The translations under genes were made by a program, and so were the position numbers. This document shows positions 44,680-58,396 of a DNA stretch of 64,000 nucleotides, in pieces; the first letter of the stretch is position 1; each line of letters begins with the position of its first letter. The stretch spans positions 32,005 through 96,004 of the forward strand of contig ARYC01017893.1 in the NCBI GenBank assembly GCA_000711775.1. The letters are read 5' to 3'. Origin of the DNA: Oxytricha trifallax. Taxonomy: Eukaryota; Ciliophora; Spirotrichea; Sporadotrichida; Oxytrichidae. A model generated the notes under the pieces. That model made no database searches, was not told where the DNA came from, and worked only from the letters and a program-made list of their open reading frames with translations.

Positions 44680-46811
44680 AGGGATCTATTCAAGTATTTA
44701 AATTGTATTTTCCAACTCTGGAAACTTTTGTCTAATAAAATGAAGTTTAAAGAATAAATATAAATTTACTTTATGACTATTAGAGAATTCTTTTTAGAAC
44801 TGTGCTCAATAATCAATTATTTCTCCAGATAACAAACATTGTCAGCTAATTTATTTTATGCTTTTTAATAATAATTATTTTTTAATTAAATTAAATTTTA
44901 TCTAACTTAGAATTCATTTGTTCGAATTTGCTTCTCTTAATTAATTGTCCTTCTACTCTAGGTTACTCCAATTTCTAAGATTGTTACGTTGATGTGTCAA
45001 TCATTTCCACATCAACACCCCAAAATTTTTAGACATCTCTTATAATGAGTTCTAGGGTTTAGTAACGTAAATAGTACTTGTATCAGTTTTTATCTTGTTA
45101 GTGATAACTTAGGCATAATTTGAAGTCTTAGATTCTTCTTTACCATTATTTGAGATTTTGGGTTTTAATATATTTTGATTTGGTATTGAGTTCATATTAT
45201 TTTAAGAAACTTATTTCTATAATATTTTCTCCTCTTCTATCTAAGTGCTTAATGATCTTTTTTCCCTTTACTATCTACTGCAACTTGGCTGACCATTCAA
45301 ATCTTTGCATTGAGTAGTCAAAATATTACAATTCATTTCTTAGTAAAAATCAGCTGAATGAAAGTCAATTGACTAATAGTCACTTTCACAAATGTTACTT
45401 TTATTTATTTATTTAAGGAATTTTAAGACTTTAGGAAAGATATTCCTCGTCAAGAATCATAATTTTTTTCACTTATTCTACTTTAATTTTCAAACTTTTC
45501 TTTAAAAGACTTCTAAATAAGGAAGCAATCCCATTATTACTATTAGGTGCCTCTTTTAAGCTTTTCTAACTCATTTTCTACTAATTTGTTAAACTATATT
45601 GAAGTCAGTTGTTCATTGGCATTCTTAATGTTTCTCTTTGAGATCCGTTTTGTGGGAAGTAGTCCCATCCGAAACTCTATAATAAAAATTCCTCTCTGTC
45701 CTTTTTAATCGTTTAACCTATCATTTCCAACTTATTGTCAATGTTCTCATAAATGCCAGATCTATCTATGTTTATATTTTATTTATCAGCTGTTTTAGAA
45801 AAAGATCTAGGTTATTATCCATTATGAGGAATTCTTAGATTTATTGGAGATTAATAATTTGAAGCTTCCTCCATTTCATTATTTAAAAACGATGAATTTC
45901 ATTTAAATCCAGTTCTTTATAGAATATCATCATTGTTGATCATCTTGTAACTATGACATTTGGGTGCTTTCTTTTGAGATTGTGAATATGAAAAATTTTA
46001 TTTTTCAAATTTTTCAAGCCCATTTCCTTAGTTTTTGCAAGTTTGTTTAATGGAGAATTTTTCAAAGTCTTTTGCTTAACATTGAAACTGGCTTAAATTA
46101 ATCATTCATATAGAAATTCTCATCCTAGGTAAATGCAGGGATATTTTTAGTGTTTACTTTATTCTAAACCAGAGAGGAGTAAAATTAAATTTAACCATTT
46201 AATTTAATTGAATAATTGAAATTACAAAACATTTTAATATTTTATTATATTTATAGTAATCATAGAATTTTTCAGGGAGATCCAGATCATAGTTTGAAGT
46301 AAGTCTCTCCATAAAATAGAGGAAATCCTCTAGGAGAATTATTAGGTTTCCTTGCTTGTCTTGAATCTATTTTTTAGTATACTTCAGTTATCTCACTATC
46401 TTTTCAAACTTAGGGTTCATTTTGGTCAAGCTGCACTCTATTATGTTTTAATTCAATCCGATTTTAGATTTCTTTACAACATTATTAGAGAAATCAATCC
46501 ATTATTTTTTCATATTTATTTAGGAGAGAAATTCAAGAAAAACATCGTTGAAGGTCTTGTTTAGAAATGTCTCTGACATTATTGTTTATTAGTTTGCTAA
46601 TGTTGGAGAAGCAGACTTTGGGGGGACTTGATTGTGATATTTTAGTTTGTACCGATATTTAAATCTATTGTTTCTTTTTCTCTTTTTTCCTTAATTTATT
46701 AGGTGTAGCAAAATCCTCGCATAATAATCTCTAACGATTAATTTGGGTAATTTATTTTGGGTAGATTTTCTCAGATTTATTAGGACTGGTCCGTTTCTTT
46801 GAATATTGCAT
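44680..46811 (-). CDS. Charged, low-complexity minus-strand gene, unrecognised
   Basis: An ATG at 46811 starts MQYSKKRTSPNKSEKIYPKQ and stays open for about 85 codons (IQISVQTKISQSSPPKVCFS). Later blocks in the same direction include VYQKIDSRQARKPNNSPRGF, QASFNVKQKTLKNSPLNKLA, NIDRSGIYENIDNKLEMIGQ, LLQSFGWDYFPQNGSQRETL, RFEWSAKLQQIVKGKKIIKH and, at the end, CYLEKQLIIEHSSKKNSLIV. Lys, Ser, Asn and Gln dominate, so most of the protein is probably disordered with short coils. Several in-frame TGA codons (near 46550, 46500 and 45905) and slips break it. AT-rich gaps at 46180-46260 and 44870-44920 are IES candidates. No domain is recognised. Confidence 0.45.
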
Positions 46812-47337
46812 GGTGAATATAAAACGTTTTATTATATAATCGTAAATTCATTAGAGTAAAATAGACACTTAATCCAATCTCCTGATTTCATCAAAATTAT
46901 ATCAATTTAAACTGAATACAACACAGAGGTATAATAAAAGAATAAAAAATATATATTAATAACTAATTTAAATTATGAAATCTCAAAAATTATTATTCAA
47001 GTTTGTAGTATATGGAATTTTAGTCATAATGTATATTAATTAAATGAAAATCATAGAAAGACTCTCAAGAAATAAAAATGTATAACGGCAAATAAATTTA
47101 AAAGATATCTTTTTAGCAGAAAATTTTTTCATGGTTAATAAAATCTCTTTTGTTTTACGGCAAATCAACATATAATAATAACACTAATTTGAGTCTTAAT
47201 TTATATTTATTTTTATAAATAATCTTTATATATTTAAATTAAATTTTAAATTTAATAACTTTAGTTACTTTATATAAATTAAATTTAATAACTATTAATA
47301 GGAAATAGTAAAGATCTTAAAATTGTATATATTTAAT
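46812..47337. other. AT-rich intergenic region between divergent genes
   Basis: The minus-strand gene on the left starts at 46811 and the plus-strand FN3 locus begins at about 47338. The stretch contains a direct repeat ACGGCAAAT (47084 and 47156). No frame is credible. Confidence 0.4.
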
Positions 47338-50300
47338 AAGCAACTGCTGTTCTGCCTGGGTAGGACAAACCAAGTATAATTAATAGTTCAAGAACTGAAA
47401 ACTTTGTTGGAGCTTCATGGACTGCACTTACAGTTAGTTCAACAACAAATAAAGGGTATTGACTTAATATTATTGCGAAAACATATGAGATTTTGTTTCA
47501 TTTTTTATAGATTAAATTATAATTTTTATAAATAGTAATTTGCTAATAACTAACCAAACTCAATGCAGTTCCAAGCATCTTATAATTATCCATTTTTATT
47601 TTAATTTTAACAATGAAATTATAGTTTACTATGGTCAAGCTAATTAATCCATCAGTGTTAAGAGCAACAATCTACAACTTAATTATTATCAAGAATTATT
47701 TAGTTGGCATAAATTTTTTAAATCGTGCTGGCTGGAGTGCAATGATTCCCACAGTAAATTTAATGGATTGAAAACTTCATTAACCACTAAACAAGCACCA
47801 ACTTTGATTAAGAGCAATGCTAGTCATATCCAGTTAACTTAGATTCCTTCAATTTTTTGACATTTATTATTTAATTAAAATTCCTAGGCATTATAAGTTT
47901 GATTCAAAGTTTTAGATTAGTGGTGCATCTAAATGAGACAATTACAAAATCCAATCAAGCTCTGTTTTTCTTGAAACTGTCTCAGCATTAACACTGATTT
48001 ACACTTTCTCAACAGTAACTTCTTGCTAATCCTACTAGATTTAAAAATCAGCTGCAACAGCCATTGGCAAAGTAGCTCTTTCCTTTTTTGATGAATTTAT
48101 ACCCACAACACTTTCAAAAAAGCACTACTAGAGATAAGGAATCAGTTAGTGGACTCCAGTCATTGTAAATTTTAATCTAATTGCTGAATATAGATTATGG
48201 ATTGATGTTAGTAATCAAATCTGGCAAACTTATGTTTTGTACAACTTCACATCTTTATCCAATCTCTCTTACATATTTGAGAATCTAGTAGGTGGAAAAA
48301 CATAACGAGTTCAAACAGAAGCAGATAATTATTTTGGAGACTCTGAATTTTCTGATGCTTCATAATTTTAATGCAAATAAACCTTGAGCATATGATATTC
48401 CAATGTAAGAAACCTCTTCGAAAAGTACAATTTCAATTGTATGAAATGCAATTTAAGGAACAACTCCTGTAGGTGGTTCTCCTATTACTGGTTATAAAAT
48501 TTAGATGAATAATCTTTTGAGTGATAAATGGGAACTTGCTTATGATAGTTCAAACTACTATAGTTCTTTGATTTTATCAGTCGAATGGACTTGTTGTTGG
48601 AAAGTACTTTAGATTTATAATTGTTACAATAAACTCAGAAGAAGTGTGATCCCTGTCCAGTTAAGAAACTAATCACTTCTGATTTTCCAAGTGCTCTCTC
48701 ACAACCTTAATTAGTATATTCAACATCTGATAAAGCTAAGTTCAGTTGGAATCCTCCTGAAGACAATTCAAGTGCCACAATTACCGGTTATAAAATCTAC
48801 CTAAAAAACACCTCAAGATGAAATTGATTGGAATTTACAGGAACCAGTTGATTTGTACACTCTAACATACTAGCATGAAAACATCACAGGAACTGGCTGA
48901 TTATGACAATTTAAAATTAGAGCTGATTCAAATAAGAGTTTTAGAGCTTTTTAGAAATACTTTTATTTTAGCTTCAACTCCTGTAATATTATCTACGATT
49001 ACTAAACTAAAATCTTCAAAAAATTCAATCACTTTCAATTTGATTTTGAATAACAATGAAGAGGCACCAAAGTACATAAAGTTAATGTAACAACTGAAGA
49101 TGAACCTCTTATTTATGACGAATTATTATTTCAACAGTCACTAACTTTACTCAAACAACAGGTCTTACTCCTGGTAATGTTAAACAGTTTAGAGTAAGTA
49201 AGATGAACAGAGTCGGAGTAGGCAATTAAAGTCCTTACAATATCAGAATTAAGGCTGCTAATGTTCCTGAAAGTCCTGCATCTCTCAAGTATTTTGGCTC
49301 AACACCCTCAACAATTACTATTTGTTGGCAAGACGTAGAAGATAATGGAGGGGCTTTGATATCTTACTATTAAATTTGCACTGAAAAATGGAGCTCTTAC
49401 ATAGAATAATTATTTTTATTTAGAACAGACCATAGATCTAACACAAAAACTTGATTACTGAGTTTGCTCATTATACTATAGGATATAAATATAAATTCAG
49501 AATAACTGCTGTAAATGAAATTGGCGAGAGTGAGCCAAGTAATGACATAAGAGTAGCGCTACCTGTAGCACTAGATTAACCAGACATTAAAATAGAAAAG
49601 TCTATTCTAACTTACATTTATGCGTACTGGGATTAGTTAACAACTTGTGATATTGGCATTGATGGATATGGGCTGTGGATGAGTGACAAGGAAATCGGCT
49701 AGTTTAAATTATTTATTACAGTTCTTTAAAAGCAGACACAAGAGCATTAAATTTTACAGGATTATTGACAAGTAAACAGTAATCATTTTCTGTTTCTGTT
49801 ACTAACTTCAATTTCACAAAGCATTTCTATATATCCATATTAGTTTATCTTATTAAAAATGAATGAAAAAGGATTCTTGTCTAAAGAAAAGCTAACTCTA
49901 GTATGCGTTGCCCCTTCTTGTATTTCAGCTCTCTTCTACAAATCATTTACAATTGACAGTTTGTTAGTTAGTTAGTTGGAACCCTACAGATTATGACGGA
50001 GATTGCACTATTTCTGCCAATGTGCTTAACAGAAATCAGACCTTTGTTATATTATAAAAAATTAGATTGCCCCTTTATTTCTATATAAATGTTGAGGGTG
50101 GTTAACTTCCTATATCAATAGTTAATGATCTATTATTAAAGGAAAGAATTACTTAAACAGCTGAAATGTGTATTTAATCTCATTGCAAAGTGATCCATAT
50201 TTATTTAGAATGACAGCATATAATGATATTAGTTATGCAGAGTCAGACATCTCTTCAATTACAATTAAATACTTTAGTAACAATAAATACCACAATTAGT

Positions 50301-53300
50301 TTTATAACTGGCTAGTTATTTCATAGTTGCAGTACGAGTATACCTTTCAAACTCATAACTCAAATCTTTGCTGATTCCTCAGTAGAGTAAATAAAGCTGC
50401 TTTACCCCATGCTTAATCCAATTACATAGGATTGGGGTAGTTAAATAACAGGTAGTGATCTTTGGAGAGATGATGGTGCAAATGGTGATTTTGTGAGACA
50501 TACACAGTTGATAGAGTAGTCGCAAATACTTAAATTAACACGAATGTAAGGAGAGGTAAAACTTACAGATACAAGTACAGATCGAGAAACTTTAATGGAA
50601 GGGAAAATTCTCTAGCGCTTCTTACCTTTTTTACAGCTTTAATCTCAGTAAATGATTTAATTTTTGTCAAAATTTCAGCAAAAAAGTTATTGAAATTGAT
50701 CCTTTTTCTTCTCCAAATTTGTGGTGATGGATTCATATCCTTAATTAATTTAATTTAAATTATAAAAGTTAACTTTATTAAGATAAATTTTAATATGAAT
50801 ATTAAATTCTTGATAAATTCCTCATTTTTGGTAAATACTTATATTTTAACTGATTGTCTTGATAAGTGCTTTAAGAATTACAGCAATTTTTTTTTCTAGA
50901 CAAAACTTTACTAAGACTCTAGTGGTAAAGTCAAGGGAGGAAACATTAATGACCAGGCTACACTTTAACAGCCTTAAATTCAGTAGTAGTGACAGGTTTC
51001 ATGGAACTTATGTAGTGTAAACTCTTAAAATGTTGCTTCTGATATTCACTCTGGAGTCACTTATGAAGTGGGATACATAGGTGCTACTTTTGATGGTTAT
51101 GGTGCTTTCAGCAAGTTTGAAATCTTCCAACCTTATTTTGTGCCAGATGCACGTGGTAAATTTTCTACAAGTGACAATTGTAGAAAGAGATTGTTTCTTG
51201 GACTAGATCCACATTTACTTATTTATTTTCTTTTAAATTAAGAAAACTAAACTTATAGAATAAAATATTTTCATTTATCGGTGGAGATAATATAGTACTG
51301 TAGGGTTATAGAATAACGATTGAGAATATAAATGAAGTCCCACAAAACGCTAGTGCATGCACGGGTGCATCTCTGATTCAAGCAAATCTACAAAATTGCA
51401 ATTCTTGATTAAATAAATTCTTAAAAATATAAACATTAGTTAATAATTCATTAATGTTACGATTTAATGAATTTTCTATGACTATACTTATGGAAAATAT
51501 GATTCTCATCCCATTCTTTTTAGTTTATAACAAAACCAATCAAAGCTAGAGTTTTTGCTTATAATGCTATTATCTTAATAATTGTTAAGATCCATTTAAT
51601 TACTTTTTTGAATATTTAATATAAATAAAATAACTAATGTATTTTAATATTGGGGAAAGAGCAGCAATTTTAGTAAGCCAACTTGACATTTCCTTTAAAA
51701 CTAGATTCATCTCATTAAAGAGGAGGCGCTTCAAGTTCATCCCAAATTGAATTAAAATAATTAATATATTTAATTATATTTCAAAATGATATCTTAATAA
51801 TTACTTTTAATATGAAATTCAATACTATTTTAAGTGAATGTGATTATACCTCTTATTGAGAAAGACAATTTGATCATGACTATATATCATAAGAAAGTCA
51901 TTTTGCCAATTTAATTTTCAATATTATATAAAACTCTATTATGAAAAGAGTATTATATCTCCTATAATATAATTAAAATATAAAATTGAAGTAACAAAGG
52001 GTTGATTGTTAACTCTAGCTGATGGTGGTACTGCAATAGCATAATACTAACATTTTTGGAATAGTGGATTAGGCTTAATATATATTTAAGTAGCAGCAAA
52101 CCCAAAGATATATTCAGTAAAGTAATCACTTATCAATTCAGAATCCAGCAGAAATATTATTGGTTGTTGCATTAAATAATTAAAAATAAACTTAACAAGG
52201 CTTCTCTATAATAATTTTTTAAGTTTTATAAAAATTTGTGACTTGATAAATATAATTAATTAGTTGGGGAAAATTCAGTGAAGCAATTTAAGCCAGAAAG
52301 TAAACCAAACTAAGTGGCAACTGCAACAACGATTTTTGAGAAGGAGTATCTTAATATTCTTTAGAATTACCCAACAAAGAACAAAGATCCAGTGACCTCA
52401 TATGACATTCTCAAATAATAAACAAATCTCATTGATTACTCAAATCAGTACTAGTATTGTGATTGAAATAGAACAGCAATTATTCCAAATCGATAGTGTC
52501 ACATTCCAATGATTGTTTTAAGTAATCTCCTTTAAGCTTGTTCTATAATTAACTTTTTGTTGTAGTAATTGGATCTGGTAATACCATTGAATGGGGAGAA
52601 ATCTCTTCAGAGAACACCATAAGTGCAAAGATTTAGATATAACTAATATAAATGGCTTAAGTGACGAGAGGAGATTAAAAGACTCAGTAAGTGTAAAGAT
52701 AAAATGGACGAAACTACAACTGGCTTAGAAACACGAAGTTCTCCAATTACTACATATAATTTGCGGTGGAATTTAAATGGCAATGGTGCCGCTTATGTCG
52801 TTTTAGTGAATACTCTACTTCTTAAACTTTAATGCTTTCAATATTTATGAAAAACTCTTGATATATATGTTATATATTTTAGGAATTAAATGTTTACACT
52901 CAAACCTCTTATTTGATAACAGGCTTAGTACCAGGATCATCCTATATATTAAAGCAAAAGCTTCTCTATAGCACTTGAAAATAAAGGTTCTTCCATTAAT
53001 GAAAATAACTTCGTCATTAGATAGAATGATAACACTTACACCTCCAATTTTTAATATATCGTAATGGCGCACAATCACAAGGTTGAATTTATTATTTAAA
53101 AAAATATTAATTTAAATATGAGCATAAAAATACTAGAAAATGCTCATTTATTCTGTACTGATTTGAGCATTCCTTAATTAATATCAATTCTTAATTATAA
53201 ATCACAAATAATAGCTCAGTCATATTGTAAAATATTTATGAGTATACTTAGAACTTCTCCTTACTTATTAACATAAAATGTTTTCGTTTTGCGAGGTCTC

Positions 53301-55635
53301 AGCTAGGAATAGAGAAAATTGGAATACGGAATCCCCTGCCAATACAGCTAGCTCAAAAGAACTGTACCTTAATTAATGAGTGATACTACAAGCTACAAGA
53401 GGCAAATTCACATCAAAAACTCATATTGAATTTAAATGGACTGCAAAAAGCACTAATGCTTAAACAGTTGTGCTCTTATTCAATATTTTTTATTTACAGT
53501 AATGAATTATTTTAATAATTAGTTGTAAATTATCTCTAACTACTTACAATCTAACCTCAAATAATCCAATATTTTATTAAAATGATTATAGCAATTTTGA
53601 TATATTTTAAATATAAATGCATTGTAAAGAATTGATAATCATATATATTCTTTTAAGCAAATAAAAATTCTTAATATATTAGAAACTACGATATACAAGA
53701 ATTTAATAAATTTTATTAAATTTAAAAATTAGTAGTTTAATATATAAACAAAAAAATAATAAATTAGGAATATTTTATACAATAATCTTTATTTGTGAGT
53801 TTTATAATGGGAAAAGGCTCTAACAATCAGAACAGGTATGATCTAATAGGTTTAGCTTCAATCTATCCCTTCACATATTTTATTATTCACAACTAACGTA
53901 ATAAAAGGAACAACTTTTAACTTCAAGATAAATAGGCAGTTAAACATCTCCATTATCTATCAAGTCTAGCGATATATCAGTTACCATGATACATTTTCAA
54001 CTTCAATTTAAAGTGATACGAGGGTAAGAATCAGTTGGGCAGCTCCATATTACAACTCTAATAATATTACCCAGAACAAGATATTCAAGAATAATTAAGA
54101 TAAGAGTAAATACTAACACGTAAAAAATTTTAAATCACTAAAATAGATTTTATTTTATCAATTGGTAAGGAAAAAGAATGTAGTTAATGTCGAAGATACC
54201 ACTAATTGTAATGGAGCTGTCCCAGCAATCGTTAGTAGATAATAATGTGACTTTACCTTTGTGACATTAGATCTTCTCCATTTTTCCTTTAATACAAAGA
54301 TTTTGTCTAACTTATTACCCAAGCTAAGAATTTATATTTTTTAATTTCTAAAAATTATCATAAATCCATTACATTAGATTACATAGTATATCTATTGTTA
54401 TTAAATGGCATATTTGGGGTGACTTTTCTGTTCCTAAAAAAGGTGATTTTAGTATAAAAATGAACACTTAAAAATGGCGATAACAATTTGAGACAGTTCA
54501 CTTGAGACATTTAACTTCAAGTTAACTACTCTGCTCTTTCAGCTGATAGTTCAAGAGGTGCTTCAATAGATTCTTATCATTTATAATTTGACAATAAAAT
54601 AAATGCGGGTACTTGATATAACTTCCCTGGCTCAGATTCATTACTCCCTAAAGATTTAACTTACTCACATTTAAATTATGTACAGAAAGGAAAGAAGTAC
54701 AAATTTAGAGTAAGAGCACACGAAATTCATTGATGGATTATATTTTCAAATGAATTTGATCTCTTTTCTGTTACAAGCCAGTCAAACCTGATATTATCAT
54801 TACAGATATTTGTAACTTTTTTGAGGTAATAAGTTGGAATAAGCCTTACGAGAACAGTGGAACAATAAACTGTTATAGAATATAAATAGCTGATAATACA
54901 ACTAACTTCTTGCAAGATACTTCTTACTGTTATAAACTTAAACTATATTTTACTATTTCTTATTTACAAGAATTGCCTTGATTTATTCAAATTTATAGAG
55001 CCTTTACTTTCCTTAAAATTCTTAGAAAAACCAAGGTTAATTCTTAAATATCTCCTTATAATATAAAGTTTATGTCCTAAATTATCTCCAAAATCAATAC
55101 AATAAATGCCAAAGATCCTTAACTCTATAAATACTTATCAAATGCAGAATATTTTATAAGTTTACTTATTTAGCATGATTAATCTGGGAAGTATTTAGAG
55201 AATTTGAAACAAGAGAAGAAGCTTCTTGATATCACTCATTTCCAAAAATCCCACTCATTGTTAGTAGGATAAATTACTATGACTTAATTGAGAAAAGATT
55301 TTAACTCTGATAAAATCATTGGTAGAATTCTTTAAGTATATGGGTTTAAAGAGTATCCTCGGGACTATAAACTCTTACTTAAGCTCCATTATCAAATTGA
55401 TGAATCAAAATCTGAACTAGTGATAGTCAAAACACTCAAGCATTTTAATCAACTGAGATACTTTGAGAGTTAAGAAAACATGCCTGACTTCATAAGCTAA
55501 CTCATCTAAAAGACAGTCCTTTAAATTTAAGCAATAAGGTTGCCTATTAATGAGTTTTGCAATGAAAATTTAATCAATAAAGCTCTTAGTTTTAATTAAG
55601 TAGTTCAAATATTGATGATTTATAAGGAGTTTTGA
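47338..55635 (+). CDS. Large fibronectin type III repeat protein, many MDSs
   Basis: Plus-strand blocks with the FN3 pattern (Pro-rich start, Trp in strand B, GGxxIxxY turn, Tyr in strand F) recur. At 47338-47463: KPSIINSSRTENFVGASWTA. At 48455-48560: GGSPITGYKIQMNNLLSDKW. At 48735-48815: AKFSWNPPEDNSSATITGYK. At 49205-49400: VGVGNQSPYNIRIKAANVPE, TITICWQDVEDNGGALISYY. At 49490-49720: YKYKFRITAVNEIGESEPSN, YAYWDQLTTCDIGIDGYGLW. Weaker units follow to about 55000. The last block (about 55035-55635) is continuous for 200 codons, starts with an FN3 end (SPYNIKF) and leads into a non-FN3 helical tail (KQEKKLLDITHFQKSHSLLV, RILQVYGFKEYPRDYKLLLK) ending at TGA 55633-55635. Such proteins are usually extracellular or cell-surface adhesion proteins. 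AT-rich gaps fit IESs. Whether it is one gene or two is not settled. Confidence 0.6.
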
Positions 55636-58396
55636 AGAACCAATATCTTAAAGAGTAAAAACAGCACATTACATTCCTAATGACTCATCTTAAAATCTTC
55701 TCATTGATTAAAAGTTGAATCTATTAATTAAATTATGTTACTTATTAAATTAAAACTATTGTATACTTTAGTTCTCTATATTTTACATAAAAAATTCTAC
55801 CATAAATGAAAAACAAAATGTTAATTTTATGAAATTGTAAAAATAGAATAAACTTTGAAACTTCAAATATAATATTTTATTACTCTTAATTTGACTTATT
55901 CTCCTTTTTTTGTATAGACTAAGGATAAATAATTTTTTAATCTCCATCCAATTCCTTTTGTAAATTGGTATGACTTATTCTTTTCATTGTGCAAAATATT
56001 AAAAATTATAATAAATATATCATAGTTGAGACCATCGTGTAAGATATTCCACTGAATATCTAATTATAAGTTTAATTGTTAAAATTAAAATTTAGAAACT
56101 TTTTCATATACAAATTTAATATATCGTCTAATGATATGCCTTATATTCTAAATTTCATACAAAGCTTATAAACATATAATTTACAAACTAATTTTAATAA
56201 GAAAATTCAAGTATTAATCTTTAAATATTAACTTAAAATTAATACATTTTAGAATTGTTAAATTCTATTCATTACATTATTTAATGTCTATTTAAGTCCT
56301 CTCTTATCAAGGTATTATAAATTACTATTTATAAGAATTTTGAAATAAATGATTTAATTATAAATTTCCTTGAGATTGGGGAAACCCACATTTTAAGGGC
56401 CCCAGGTTAGTTTGTTATTCAAATCATTATTCTTCTGAATTATGTATTCAATTTTTATTAATTCTGATTTGGGATATAATGTGAAATATGATTAATTAAA
56501 AAATTATGTAAAGACTTGTAATATGTGGATATTTTTCAGAAATATCAAATTCTCCACAATTTATTAAATTTAAGCCCTTAATTTATCTAAATGATAAATT
56601 TCTCTTGGTTTGTTATAAAATAGAGGTATCTTTTAGCTATAAATTTTTAATTTAAGCAAATTCTATGTATAGGTCTTTACAGTTTACATTTGACTAAATG
56701 ATTTCTACTTCTTACACATAAAATAAAGAATTATTATTGGAGAAATACATTCGATTTGGAAAAACTAATAAAAAATAATTAATTATTAATTACCTTCAGT
56801 TATGATGTTTGGAAAATGTCTCATAACCCTGTTAATATTGTACTCTCTGGATAGTGCATGCTATTGATTTAATTATTTATCACTTCTTCTAAGCGAGAAA
56901 AACCAATTATAATGATTTGGGAGTTAGCTCAAAATCAATAATTTAGCTTTCTTAGACGATTTATGGATATTGACAATAGTAAATCTAAATTGCGGGATCT
57001 CCTTAATATCGACATAGATTCAAATTTTGAGTCACTTTTAAATTGATAACTCCCATGAATTTAATATTTTATTAATTTTATTTAAATTAAATGTATGGGG
57101 GGGAAGCTTCCTCTTATCTTTATATTTTTATGTAAAATTTATTAAATTTTAATAAATTACAAAATTTGATATTTTATGACTCATTAAATATCATAATCAT
57201 ATTGTCATTCAATGATTAGTTCAACGAAATATAGTCTAACATTATTTAGGATGGTTCGAACAAGAAAAGTTGAATTAGAATTACACTTAAAATTTGATAC
57301 AATATTTGGAATGGTAAAGAAATATACTTGTTAAGAAACAAAACCGACAAATATATGATAAAAAATTTCAGAGTTTTTGGAATCAGAATAGAGACATTTA
57401 CTATTGATTAATAAATTAAAGTATTTTAACAATGAAATTAGATATGATAAAATAATTAAAACTAAAAAAATAAAAAGTGCAGAAAACTTCCCACACTAAA
57501 TGTATTCCCACAATAGTACTTTTTACTTCAAGTTATATAATTTAGAATAATTTAATATCCAACGCCTTTTATATATCAATATAAATTTATTTACATTTAT
57601 CGCAGATTGAAAGAATATACAATTGACAGTAACATTAGCTTTAAAGAAAATCGTTTTTATTATTTTAAAGTATTGTTAGTAAGATTCATGAAACATCAGT
57701 TAAGTAATTATGTATTATTAACAAATTAATTAGGCAGTATGGGTGCCAACAAATTTTAGAACAATATTCTTTTTACTTTATGTTATTTCTTATTAAATCT
57801 GATTTCTTTCTATTTATACAAAATCTCTTGGATATATTTGATGTGTAGGATTATTGAGAAATAAAAAGAATTTTGCTAGTAAACTAATAATCATTTTAAA
57901 TATTTAAAAATTACTCATGCCTATTATTTGGTTAATAGCAAATCATAAACAGAATAAATTATAAAAGTTAGCATTTTTTTTAAAGCAAATTTAGGTGATA
58001 TGGTGTTCTTTACGAAATAAGGATCGTCAAATTATCAGATAAATTAAATTTTTTAGAATAATGTTCTCTAAAAATTTGATCGAAATCCAATTAGATTGTA
58101 TATTGGAAATCTCAATATATTGATTTCAATTTTTTCCCTTTTAATGTACATTATTAAACATTTAAAGTGGAAGTCTAGAGAGACTCTCTAAAACCCAAAA
58201 AAGAGAGAACCAATAAAGAAGGGTATATTTGAAGTTTTGACTACATATTTGATTGTTAGAAATTTATTAAATATAATTTAATAAATTTAAATATATAGCA
58301 TATATATAATATATGACCTATTAACTAAACTTTAAAAAAAAGAATAGAATTCGAATATTTCATATTAAATTTTTTCCCTAATAAAATTTATATTTA
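55636..58396. other. 2.8-kb AT-rich gene desert
   Basis: No credible coding frame was found over this stretch. Only isolated G or C runs stand out, for example GGGGGGG near 57098 and AAGGGCCCCAGG near 56395. It is probably germline-limited DNA next to the FB3 palindrome. Confidence 0.45.
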
